8,192 nt of DNA from CAZOWL01 sp964583605 (GCA_964583605.1 CAZOWL010000138.1:1-8192); one strand, 5' to 3'; positions 1 to 5,885 are shown, numbered from the stretch's first letter. Notes: a model not told the origin generated them from the sequence alone. A program made the numbers and translations.

Positions 1-34
1 TCTCAGGTCTCTCGCTCTACCTTAAGGGGCTGTC

Positions 35-961
35 TCAAATTTGGGTATCACTATACCACTCCCAGGTACGCTGGAGGCCTGGCTTCAGCTCCGTCCGCGG
101 CATCCAGCCGGTTGCCGCCCGCAGGCGTGCCGTATTGAGGACGATGGCACGCACATCGACCTCTCGTGGCGGCATGGGGGCGAGACCGATCTCGCGGCCG
201 GTGATCCGCTCGACCAGCTTGATCAGCCCCGAGATCGAGGTGCCGATCCCCGAGCCGATGTTGAACGTACCCGAGAGGTCCGGCTGCGCGAGGAGCCGCG
301 CGAAGGCGTCGACCGCATCATCGATGAACAGGTAATCGCGCACCGCGCTGCCATCGCCCCACACCTCCAAAGTCTCACCCCGCCGCGCCTTGTCCAGAAG
401 GGTGCGCACGAGTCCGAAACCGGGCCTGGCGGTCTGCCCTGGACCATACAGGTTGGCTGGTCGAACGATGGTGAAGGGGATCCGGTGGTTATGGGCGAAC
501 GAGGTGAAGAAGGCCTCCAACGCCAGCTTGCCGGCGGCGTGACTGGACAAGGGGCTGGGCGGATGGGACTCATCCGTCGGCAGGCGCTCCGGATTGCCGT
601 AGATGGCGCCGCCGCTGGAGACGAAGATCAGGCGGTCCGGTACCTCGGCGCCCAAGAGCTCGAGCAACCGGGCCGCTGGAAGCAAGTTCTCGATGGCGTC
701 GACGGAGGATCGTCCGGCGGAGAGCCCCGGTGTGGTGGTCGAGGCGAGGTGCACGAGGGTCCCGCAGATCCGCAGCAGCGGTGAGACGACATCCGCGTCG
801 TCCTGGCTGCCGCGGTGGAAGGTGATTCCGTCGCGCCGTCCGGGCTCGCTAGATCGGGATACCACGTGGGGCTGATGCCCGGTCACGGCGAGGGCGCGGG
901 CCAGAGCGAGGCCGAGAAAGCCGTTGCCGCCGACGAGCAGGATGCCGTCTCGATTAGCCAT
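35..961 (-). CDS. NAD-dependent epimerase/dehydratase (extended SDR family)
   Basis: Likely a cytoplasmic enzyme that modifies a nucleotide sugar (epimerase, dehydratase or reductase) for a surface polysaccharide. The 308-residue product starts with a Rossmann fold whose NAD-binding motif is GGNGFLG (residues 11-17). FVSSGGAIYG (113-122) supplies the catalytic Ser region, RPANLYGPGQ is the usual substrate-loop motif, and RDYLFIDDAVDAF and FNIGSG are typical C-terminal family motifs. Length fits the family. Oddity: the YxxxK pair reads HAAGK (His141, Lys145), so the catalytic Tyr is replaced. I chose ATG at 961 because the nucleotide-binding strand begins directly after it; a GTG at 994 would add 11 residues, and neither start has a clear ribosome binding site. 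It lies 87 bases downstream of the glycosyltransferase on the same strand, probably in one operon. The exact substrate cannot be read from sequence. Confidence 0.88.
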   Translation of the reverse strand: MANRDGILLVGGNGFLGLALARALAVTGHQPHVVSRSSEPGRRDGITFHRGSQDDADVVSPLLRICGTLVHLASTTTPGLSAGRSSVDAIENLLPAARLLELLGAEVPDRLIFVSSGGAIYGNPERLPTDESHPPSPLSSHAAGKLALEAFFTSFAHNHRIPFTIVRPANLYGPGQTARPGFGLVRTLLDKARRGETLEVWGDGSAVRDYLFIDDAVDAFARLLAQPDLSGTFNIGSGIGTSISGLIKLVERITGREIGLAPMPPREVDVRAIVLNTARLRAATGWMPRTELKPGLQRTWEWYSDTQI

Positions 962-1048
962 AAGCTGTGTCGTCAGCCGGCCTCCGCTTCCCACCGCGCA
1001 CCGAAGGGGATCGAGGTGACAGAAACAATCGTCGCGCCGGTGAACAGC

Positions 1049-2224
1049 CTAACTCGTGATGGCGGGGGCTTCGCTCTCATCGTCCTGGATTGAGGCGCGT
1101 CCGAGCAGGGTGTCGTAGGCCGCAATGCAGCGCCTGGCGGTATCGTCCCAGGTACCGATGCGCTCCCGGACCCAGGCGCGAGCGGCGCTCCCGATCATCG
1201 GGCCGATCGAAGGATCCTCGGCCCGCCGGAGTGCCTCAGCGAGCTCGTCGCGACTGTTGACCAACCAGCCCGTCTCGCCATCGCGCACCAGATCGGCATG
1301 GGCGGGAATGCGGCTTGCGATCACCGGCAGGCCCGCGGCCATCGCCTCGATCAGGACCTGGGGGCGCCCCTCGTCATGCCGGCTCAGCGTGAGCAGGCCT
1401 GCTGCACGCGGAAACCACTGGCTGCGCAGTCTATCTGGATCCGTCGCTCCGCAGCGCTCGATCCAGCTCGGCAAGCCGATGTCCTCCTGCAGCGGCCCGA
1501 GCAACTTGAGGCGGCGCTCGGCACCGAAGAGACCTTCGCCCCAACCGGGCAGGTCGCCGAGCTTCTTGCGCGTGATCCGCGAGACGACGAGCCATTCGCG
1601 CGGCCTCGAGGGCGCTCGGCTTAGCTCGAACCACTCGGGGGCAACGCCAAACGGATTGGGCTCGATCCGAGCGAGATCGCCAAAGCGCTCATGGAGCCTT
1701 GCGGCCATCCAGCTAGCGTTGGGTGCCAATATAATAGGGCGCTGCGCAAAGGCGCGCCGCAACAGGAGCGCCATGCTCGGTATGCGCAACAGCCCAAAGT
1801 CGCTCCCCAGGACATTGACATAGGCTGGTCGCCGATCATCGGGCAGGCCCAGGGCGAGCTGGAGCCAGTTGACGTGATAAAGCTGCGCGGTATGGCGCCG
1901 GCACGCGGCGTTTAGGTGGGTGAGAATCCGGCGACTGACTAATAGTCCGCGGATAGGATTGGTCCTGAGCAGGTGCGCGATGCCGCCGCGGCGCGCCAGT
2001 TCGCTGAGCCAGTGGGAGTCCTGCGCGGAATTGGCCGTAGCGACCGCGCCAGGCAGCTCTCCAGGCGGACCCCACACCGCGAGTCGGGTCTCGCCTGTCC
2101 GGTCCAGCGCCTCAACGAGCTGATGAATGAATCGCCCCTTCCAATCTGTTGCATCGCTCGGGTATGACGTGGTCGCCATTAGCACGTTGATGACCGACGC
2201 CAATGCACTCGCCTCTACGATCAC
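1049..2224 (-). CDS. Glycosyltransferase family 4 (GT-B fold)
   Basis: Probably transfers a sugar from a nucleotide donor onto a growing lipid-linked glycan at the cytoplasmic face of the inner membrane. The 391-residue product has the usual N-terminus of the family (NVLMATTSYPSD, then WKGRFIHQL, about residues 13-36), a VLGSDFGLLR acceptor-domain motif near 138-147, a VVSRITRKK linker and donor-domain start near 213-221, and the retaining-GT4 EX7E motif, E285 to E293, inside EGRPQVLIEAMAAGLPVIAS. GTG at 2224 has a GAGG about ten bases upstream; a TTG at 2203 is the main alternative start, since homologous N-termini usually begin close to NVLMATTSYP. It precedes the epimerase gene. Acceptor and donor sugars are not deducible. 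Complete and undamaged as far as I can see. Confidence 0.9.
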   Translation of the reverse strand: MIVEASALASVINVLMATTSYPSDATDWKGRFIHQLVEALDRTGETRLAVWGPPGELPGAVATANSAQDSHWLSELARRGGIAHLLRTNPIRGLLVSRRILTHLNAACRRHTAQLYHVNWLQLALGLPDDRRPAYVNVLGSDFGLLRIPSMALLLRRAFAQRPIILAPNASWMAARLHERFGDLARIEPNPFGVAPEWFELSRAPSRPREWLVVSRITRKKLGDLPGWGEGLFGAERRLKLLGPLQEDIGLPSWIERCGATDPDRLRSQWFPRAAGLLTLSRHDEGRPQVLIEAMAAGLPVIASRIPAHADLVRDGETGWLVNSRDELAEALRRAEDPSIGPMIGSAARAWVRERIGTWDDTARRCIAAYDTLLGRASIQDDESEAPAITS

Positions 2225-2560
2225 GCGTTACGCGCCTCGTCGCGACTCGTCGGGATCGCCTAAACGTATCATGCTGCTTGCTCCGCTGCTGTGAAGCGCG
2301 CCGTGATTCATGCGGTCAACCGTCCGCCGCCGGTAGGAACATGTTCGGGAACCTGCTCGTTGCGGGGACAGGAACACTAACCGAATGATGCCGCTACCGG
2401 TGGCTCGCAGCCGAGCTATCGATCGAAACGACGCTCCGATATGGTGACGCTGTGCGATGAAGAAAGTTGGACGAGATCGCGCGCCTCAAGGCCCTTCCCG
2501 AAGGCTGCCGACAGGTGTCGCCGTGCGAATCACTCTCGCGGCGGTCGCTCCACCTCTGCA
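2225..2560. other. 336-base gap between the two glycosyltransferase genes
   Basis: No convincing complete gene. On the plus strand, bases 2389 to about 2580 can be read as a protein-like stretch (RYRWLAAELSIETTLRYGD, then a stop, then RKLDEIARLKALPEGCRQV in the same frame). It has no start codon, one internal stop, and runs into the antisense of the next gene, so it is at best a relic and may be chance. I see no good terminator or sigma-70 promoter here, although a gap this long could hold a promoter for the family 4 glycosyltransferase and epimerase pair. Confidence 0.35.
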
Positions 2561-3418
2561 TCAGCGGTGATCTCCCCGGTACATGAGGGCCGTGATCTGC
2601 TCTGAGATCAGGCCCATCATGAATACAATCGCGGCGGCTGTCAGAAGCATGGCGCTCATGTTGGTGAAGCGGTGGATTGTCCAAAATGTGACGAGGTAAT
2701 TGCCGAGGCCAGTCAGAAAAAAGGCGGCGCTGACCGGGAAGAAGATCTTCAGCGGCGAGTACAAGGTGGCGACCTTGAACATGATCAGCAGGAATCGTAA
2801 TCCGTCGCGAATGGGACGAAGGTGGCTTTTGCCGATGCGATGGCCGGCCTTGATCGGGAGATAGCTGACGCGGTACCCCGAGCGGAAGAAGGCCATCGTG
2901 ACGGTGGTCGGATACGAAAAGCCATTCGGCAGCAGATAGAGGAAGTCGCGGAAACGTGTCGCGTCGACAGCGCGGAAGCCCGAGGTGAGATCTCGAACAT
3001 GGTGCTCGGTGATCAGCGACGCAAACCGATTGTAAAAGGCATTGGCGAGACTCCGTCCGAGGTTGGCCTGAGAGCCTTCTCCGCGCGCCCCGACCACCAT
3101 GTCGTAGCCTTCCTCAAGCTCTGCCAGCAGACGCGGGATGTCTTCAGGGTCATGCTGGCCGTCGGCGTCCATGAAGACGAGCGCCTCACCGGTGGCGGCG
3201 CGGGCACCGGCCTTGATCGCCGCTCCGTTTCCCAGGCTATAGCGGTGGGTAACGACAAGAGCACCCTGCTCGATTGCGACCCGCCCCGTCGTATCCGATG
3301 ATCCATCGTCTACGACAATCAATTCGGCGTCGGGCATGGCTTGCCGGATACGTGGCAGCAGTGCCCCAAGGCAGCCCGCCTCGTTCTTGGCCGGAAGAAT
3401 GATCGAGATCTTCGACAT
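2561..3418 (-). CDS. Family 2 glycosyltransferase, polyprenyl-phosphate type (DPM1-like) with two membrane helices
   Basis: Probably moves a hexose or similar sugar from a nucleotide donor to undecaprenyl phosphate, giving a lipid-linked sugar for envelope glycans. The 285-residue product has the GT-A signature: SIILPAKNEA (5-14), VVDDGSSD (35-42), LGNGAAIKAG (62-71) as in dolichyl-phosphate mannosyltransferases, and the metal-binding DAD at 84-86 in MDADGQHDPED. RDLTSGFRAV is the acceptor-side motif. Two hydrophobic helices follow the catalytic domain (about 224-245 and 254-275), as in bacterial DPM1-like enzymes with a short membrane anchor. I chose ATG at 3418 because SIILPAKNEA should lie at the extreme N-terminus; a TTG at 3460 with a GGGAG upstream would add 14 residues. 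It is co-oriented with the two downstream polysaccharide genes but separated by 336 bases. Confidence 0.9.
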   Translation of the reverse strand: MSKISIILPAKNEAGCLGALLPRIRQAMPDAELIVVDDGSSDTTGRVAIEQGALVVTHRYSLGNGAAIKAGARAATGEALVFMDADGQHDPEDIPRLLAELEEGYDMVVGARGEGSQANLGRSLANAFYNRFASLITEHHVRDLTSGFRAVDATRFRDFLYLLPNGFSYPTTVTMAFFRSGYRVSYLPIKAGHRIGKSHLRPIRDGLRFLLIMFKVATLYSPLKIFFPVSAAFFLTGLGNYLVTFWTIHRFTNMSAMLLTAAAIVFMMGLISEQITALMYRGDHR

Positions 3419-3578
3419 TCCGTTCTCGGCTCTCGTGCTCTCGACCGCGGCTGTCGTCAAGCGGAGTCTCCCGGCGACGTGTCAGATCAGGGCGATGACC
3501 GTTACCTGAAAGCTGGCGCGTTGCCGAAGAGGCGGGCGGAGAATCCTGCCGTTCTCGGCTCTTGCGCGACGGTTGTGG

Positions 3579-3597
3579 ATAGATCTGTTTGATCTAT
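3579..3597. promoter_or_regulatory. AT-rich inverted repeat, possible operator
   Basis: ATAGATC, five bases (TGTTT), then GATCTAT: a perfect 7-base inverted repeat. It is 160 bases upstream of the glycosyltransferase start and within ten bases of a possible -10 box. The size and symmetry suit a dimeric regulator, but there is no second copy in the window to support a binding-site family. It is not followed by a T-run in either direction that would make it a terminator. Confidence 0.25.
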
Positions 3598-3601
3598 GTT
3601 G

Positions 3602-3607
3602 ATTGTA
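3602..3607 (-). promoter_or_regulatory. Possible -10 box (TACAAT) for the family 2 glycosyltransferase
   Basis: Read on the minus strand the hexamer is TACAAT, one mismatch from TATAAT. No recognisable -35 box lies 16-18 bases upstream, and the leader to the ATG at 3418 would be about 175 bases. The AT-rich setting and the adjacent inverted repeat are the only supporting points. Confidence 0.2.
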
Positions 3608-3690
3608 ATCACCATTTCGGTTCACGCACAGAAGTATTCTCGCGTGCGGCGCGGACCGGATGGGCCGACCCGTTCCAGGAACGCAGCGCC

Positions 3691-3928
3691 GTAGGCTATG
3701 CACCGCGTACCAGCCCACGCGTTGGACCCCATTGCCGTGTAGGATCCGGTACCACGCCGGCCGCCCGCATCGAGCGGCGGTGGCGTCGGAGGCGGCGCGG
3801 GGAGGTAACCTGGTGGGGGCCCGTAATAGGACAGGCCGCCGGAGCGGTCTCGCTTGCGCTCGAGGAAGGAGGAGGGCTGGGGGGCCGTGGTCCGTTGATC
3901 GCCGCATGGTACGCGGTGCATACCCTAC
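3691..3928. repeat. 238-base element bounded by inverted 21-base palindromic repeats
   Basis: The left end (3691-3711) and the right end (3908-3928) are the same 21-base sequence in opposite orientation with one mismatch. Each holds a near-palindromic core of the form GGTACGC-GGT-GCGTACC. The 196 bases between carry no gene; about the first 120 bases match a second copy at 7473-7600. The layout resembles a non-autonomous mobile element or a paired REP (REPIN-like) unit. It has no transposase of its own, and I saw no obvious target-site duplication. The right end directly abuts a cobM/cbiF gene fragment. Confidence 0.6.
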
Positions 3929-4162
3929 AGGCTGACCCGGGTCTCCGGACGCGCCTCGATGATGCCGCCGGGGGAGATGCGGAAGACCTTCGCCCGCAGT
4001 GGCACGAAGCCCGCGCTCCACCTGGCCATCCATCGCTTGGAGGAGATCGTCGTTACGCTGACCCCCTTCTATGGACCAGACTGCCCCGTTGTTGCCATCG
4101 TTGCGCGTGCCAGCCATCCGAGCTCGCCGCCCGTCTTTGCTACACTGATGCACCCTCACTGA
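3929..4162 (+). pseudogene. Internal fragment of precorrin-4/cobalt-precorrin-4 C11-methyltransferase (cobM/cbiF relic)
   Basis: The open frame reads LTRVSGRASMMPPGEM, then SGTKPALHLAIHRLEEI, then LTPFYGPDCPVVAIVARASHP. This follows the central part of CobM/CbiF, a cobalamin-pathway SAM methyltransferase: the ILTR..GR..MP.GE strand-loop, the LAIHL helix, and the TPHYGADCPV..V.RASWP block. Family members have roughly 250 residues; only about 64 are here. The similarity begins right after the right end of the palindromic element at 3928 and stops at about 4120, where the frame drifts into unrelated residues before a TGA at 4160. There is no N-terminal SAM-binding part and no C-terminus, so it cannot be functional. 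The family call rests on remembered motifs, not a search. Confidence 0.65.
4138..4146 (+). promoter_or_regulatory. Extended -10 element (TGC TACACT) upstream of the coiled-coil gene
   Basis: TACACT at 4141-4146 is preceded by TGC, giving an extended -10. It lies 33 bases before the ATG at 4180, so the leader would be short and would contain the ribosome binding site at 4168-4173. The expected -35 position (about 4118-4123) has no match to consensus, which is tolerated for extended -10 promoters. Confidence 0.35.
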
Positions 4163-4179
4163 CCACCGAGGAGCAAGCC

Positions 4180-4596
4180 ATGGTCCTGGGCGAGGAAGAC
4201 ATCGCCTTCATAAAGCAGCATCTGGGAGAATGGCTGGCCGAACAGAGCCTCGGCAAACCTCCCGCAGTCTACGAGATCGAGCTGCGCGAACGCATGGTGC
4301 GGGTAGAGGAGGAGCTGAAGCATCAACGTGAGCTGATGCGTCAAGGCTTCGAGCTGATGGAGAAGCGCTTCGAGCAAGTCGACAAGCGCTTCGAGCAAGT
4401 CGACAAGCGCTTCGAGCAAGTCGACAAGCGCTTCGAACAGATAGACAAGCGCTTCGAGCAAGTAGAAAAACGGTTTGAGCAAGTCGATAAGCGCTTCGAT
4501 GAAATACTGAAGCGGCACGATCAGCATTTTCTCTGGCTCGTCGGCTTCATCGCCACCAGTGCCGGTCTGCTCGTCGCAGCGATGCGGTTTCTTTAG
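4180..4596 (+). CDS. Coiled-coil, C-terminally membrane-anchored protein with RFEQVDK heptads
   Basis: A 138-residue protein of unknown function. Residues 1-60 are acidic and helical (EEDIAFIKQHLGEW, then YEIELRERMVRVEEELKH). Residues 62-110 are seven consecutive heptads of the type KRFEQVD, an ideal parallel coiled coil with large residues at the core positions. The last 22 residues (LWLVGFIATSAGLLVAAMRFL) form one membrane helix at the extreme C-terminus, so the coil should sit in the cytoplasm on a tail anchor. ATG at 4180 has GAGGAG six bases upstream (4168-4173), much better support than any upstream in-frame codon; the frame is open far upstream only because of the neighbouring relic and repeat. 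The general architecture recalls DUF1640-like proteins. A possible extended -10 promoter precedes it, and it looks like a single-gene unit. Confidence 0.8.
   Translation: MVLGEEDIAFIKQHLGEWLAEQSLGKPPAVYEIELRERMVRVEEELKHQRELMRQGFELMEKRFEQVDKRFEQVDKRFEQVDKRFEQIDKRFEQVEKRFEQVDKRFDEILKRHDQHFLWLVGFIATSAGLLVAAMRFL
4363..4509 (+). repeat. 21-base tandem repeat (seven units) encoding heptads
   Basis: Units start at 4363, 4384, 4405, 4426, 4447, 4468 and 4489, each with the core AAGCGCTTCGAGCAAGT. The first three are identical; units four to seven carry mostly third-position changes (GAA for GAG, AAACGG for AAGCGC, GTA for GTC) that largely keep KRFEQVD. The pattern fits in-frame expansion of one heptad, with the 5' copies being newest. 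Unit number could vary between strains through slippage without shifting the frame. Confidence 0.9.
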
Positions 4597-4709
4597 CTAG
4601 ACCACAGGGAGGGGCCTCCGGCCTCCGTGCGCCTTGGACGGATTATGACGTACATCCTTTCAACACTCAGTTCCCTGTCATCAAGCGCGGTCGCGATCGA
4701 ATTGGACAT
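4593..4709 (-). CDS. Possible 38-residue small protein, unrecognised
   Basis: ATG at 4709 is preceded by AGAGG at suitable spacing, and the frame (MSNSIATALDDRELSVERM and so on) ends in a TAA that overlaps the stop of the convergent coiled-coil gene. It begins 18 bases after the stop of the Uma2 fragment. No family, signal peptide or membrane segment is visible. The ribosome binding site is the only real support, and a 38-codon frame is expected by chance in DNA of this composition. Confidence 0.18.
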   Translation of the reverse strand: MSNSIATALDDRELSVERMYVIIRPRRTEAGGPSLWSS

Positions 4710-4726
4710 CGGTTACCTCTAGCCGA

Positions 4727-5017
4727 TCACGTCGGGGAGCCTGAAAACGCCATCGGCACATCCTCGTGGAGGATATCCAAAAGTACCTCAACCTCAAGGC
4801 AGTCGAGACGCACGCTGCCCTCGATGATGCGCTCCATGGCCCAGCCTTGGGCGCGGCGATGGATCTCGACGGCGCGCAAGTCCTGCTCGATGAGCATATA
4901 GTCCTTCAGGCTCGGCAGGGTCTGATAGGCGGAGAGCTTCTCCCGCCGATCGACGCGCGCGGTCGACTCCGAGATCACCTCGCTCGATCCGATCGGGCTG
5001 TTGCTGTGCTCGGCGTC
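4727..5017 (-). pseudogene. C-terminal fragment of a Uma2-family (DUF820) endonuclease
   Basis: The frame reads SEVISESTARVDRREKLSAY, then LPSLKDYMLIEQDLRAVEIH and RRAQGW, ending at a TGA. This is the second half of a Uma2 PD-(D/E)XK protein: it aligns with the intact copy at 5911-6474, where the matching stretch is CEVLSPATARLDRMTKM, then GIPYCWLVDPSAKTLEAF and KDGQW. The catalytic Glu of EV(I/L)S and the downstream Lys are kept. The N-terminal half, including the PD motif and the region that normally holds ELIDGE, is missing; upstream the frame runs into unrelated residues. The block just before (DAEHSNSPIGSSEV) also looks corrupted relative to the hydrophobic strand expected there. A 5' truncated relic is the best reading. 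The frame itself stays open to an ATG at 5077, so a short product cannot be excluded. Confidence 0.7.
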
Positions 5018-5271
5018 GAGCTCATCTTCGCGATGAAGCACTGGCGAGTGCGCGCGGCAAGCGCCTCCCTGCACCACCGGGCCAGCCTCTCTGGGAGCGC
5101 CGAGCCCCAGCTGGGCCCGTGCCGGCGCCTGTCACCCCGCGGTGGCGAGGACGCCCATCAGTGCCGCACCGGTCGCTACCAGAATCTCATCCGCGCCGAA
5201 CGAGCGAAGGCGATTGGGCGTCTCCCAGCGCTACCCCGTCTGAAGCGCGACCTTTTTCCGCCCCCTACATC
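5018..5271. other. 254-base stretch between two gene relics; no gene supported
   Basis: Nothing here is recognisable with confidence. On the minus strand a short frame ending at 5132 reads FGADEILVATGAALMGVLATAG and looks hydrophobic, but it starts right after a stop codon and has no start of its own. It may be another protein scrap or chance. No hairpins with T-runs or promoter-like boxes were seen. Confidence 0.3.
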
Positions 5272-5385
5272 TCAAAGCAGCTTCACCAGCGCCGCCATCG
5301 CCCCGACTTGGGCGAACATCAGCGGGATCAGCCAGGCCAGCGGGCTATTGCGGCTCCGCTCGATGTCGGCCTTCAGCTCGCTCAT
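5272..5385 (-). pseudogene. Orphan C-terminal membrane tail of a coiled-coil protein
   Basis: The minus-strand frame reads MSELKADIERSRNSPLAW, then a membrane helix LIPLMFAQVGAMAALVKLL and TGA. The pattern of a charged ELKADIE helix followed at once by one C-terminal hydrophobic helix is that of DUF1640-like coiled-coil proteins, the same architecture as the intact protein at 4180-4596. Here the long coiled-coil N-terminus is absent: upstream of the Met the frame has no coiled-coil character and there is no ribosome binding site, and the hicA relic starts 27 bases away on the other strand. I read it as a 3' fragment left by a rearrangement. A real 37-residue single-pass protein is possible but less likely. 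Confidence 0.5.
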
Positions 5386-5411
5386 CGAGCAGGTGCCCGT
5401 GGAGCTCGATC

Positions 5412-5600
5412 GTGTCGGTCAAACGGCGTGATCTTGTCCGCTGTCTCGAGACCAACGGCTTCCGCCTGCTACGCGAAGGGGGCAACCACTCGATCTAATC
5501 GGATGGCAACAAAGCCATTCCGATCAAGCGACACCGCCAGTTTGATCGCATCATGGCGAACGAGCTCTGCAAGCAGGCCGGGCTGTCCCCGAAATACTGA
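5412..5600 (+). pseudogene. hicA: hicA-type mRNA interferase toxin, interrupted by an in-frame TAA
   Basis: HicA toxins are small double-stranded-RNA-binding-fold ribonucleases that cut mRNA and are neutralised by HicB. Codons from GTG 5412 read VKRRDLVRCLETNGFRLL, then REGGNHSI, then TAA at 5496-5498 (codon 29), then in the same frame SDGNKAIPIKRHRQFDRI and ANELCKQAGLSPKY, ending at TGA 5598. Both halves are needed: the first carries the K(R)RDL helix and the G-N-H active-site His, the second the PIKRH strand and the C-terminal helix. The stop sits where intact members usually have Tyr or Trp, so a single change from TAT or TAC to TAA explains it. GGAG at 5401-5404, seven bases before the GTG, is a good ribosome binding site. 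No hicB follows. The toxin should be inactive unless the stop is read through. Confidence 0.8.
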
Positions 5601-5669
5601 AGGCCGCCGCGCGTCGTCGCCGCATCGGGGGCAGCCTCTCTCTGGCCCTGCCCGAAAGGCTGTCTATTA

Positions 5670-5701
5670 GCCGCACTGAACACTGGCCGCACTGAACACT
5701 G
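5670..5701 (+). repeat. Perfect 16-base tandem duplication
   Basis: GCCGCACTGAACACTG occurs twice head to tail with no mismatch (5670-5685, 5686-5701). It lies about 70 bases after the hicA relic in DNA without a gene. Perfect identity suggests a recent slippage or repair event. Confidence 0.95.
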
Positions 5702-5853
5702 TGCGCAGGGGCCAGAAGGGATCGAGGGATGGAAGCGCACCCTACGGACGAGGTAGCTTTGTGCACTTGAGAGGGGGGCGGCTAATGGGTGACCCTCAGC
5801 CCTCTCGGCTCAAGACGCCCTGGTACGCAGTCGATGGTGGTACATGGGAGACC

Positions 5854-5885
5854 TGACCCTTCCCTGGAGTGACCCTTCCCTGGAG
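5854..5885 (+). repeat. Second perfect 16-base tandem duplication
   Basis: TGACCCTTCCCTGGAG occurs twice head to tail with no mismatch (5854-5869, 5870-5885). Its second copy touches the palindromic repeat at 5885, and its first copy overlaps an ATGGGAGACCTGACCC motif that recurs elsewhere in the window. Confidence 0.95.

Larger units (their letters stand above)
3419..3690. other. Upstream region of the family 2 glycosyltransferase; no gene recognised
   Basis: This stretch lies upstream of the minus-strand glycosyltransferase and contains an unusually AT-rich patch at about 3575-3640 in otherwise GC-rich DNA. Within it sit a perfect inverted repeat and a possible minus-strand -10 box, listed separately. 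Open frames here have no recognisable protein features. It likely carries the promoter of the glycosyltransferase gene. Confidence 0.4.

Noticed and set aside
1..34. Possible end of a further gene before the epimerase stop
   Set aside because: Thirty-four bases are too few to support any call.
41..784. Long plus-strand open frame opposite the epimerase gene
   Set aside because: It is the antisense of a gene with clear SDR motifs, has no family features, and long antisense frames are expected at this GC content.
3482..4159. 225-residue minus-strand frame
   Set aside because: It lies across the repeat element and is antisense to the cobM fragment; its residues come from palindrome translation (for example VGWYAVHS) and show no family.
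3589..4179. Upstream extension of the coiled-coil protein to about 335 residues
   Set aside because: The extension runs through the palindromic element and antiphase to the cobM relic with no protein-like motifs, whereas ATG 4180 has a strong ribosome binding site and a promoter-like box before it.
4363..4509. CRISPR-like periodic repeat
   Set aside because: Units are contiguous 21-mers without spacers and encode coiled-coil heptads in frame.
4605..4630. Possible terminator after the coiled-coil gene
   Set aside because: The GGAGG/CCTCC segments can pair only with a two-base loop or poorly, and no T-run follows.
5769..5806. GAGAGGG / CCCTCTC inverted repeat
   Set aside because: A 7-base stem with a 24-base loop and no T-run is weak and expected by chance in this composition.
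5821..5843. Sixth copy of the palindromic repeat (GGTACGCAGTCGATGG)
   Set aside because: Only the left arm matches; the right arm is absent, so it is a half-site at best.
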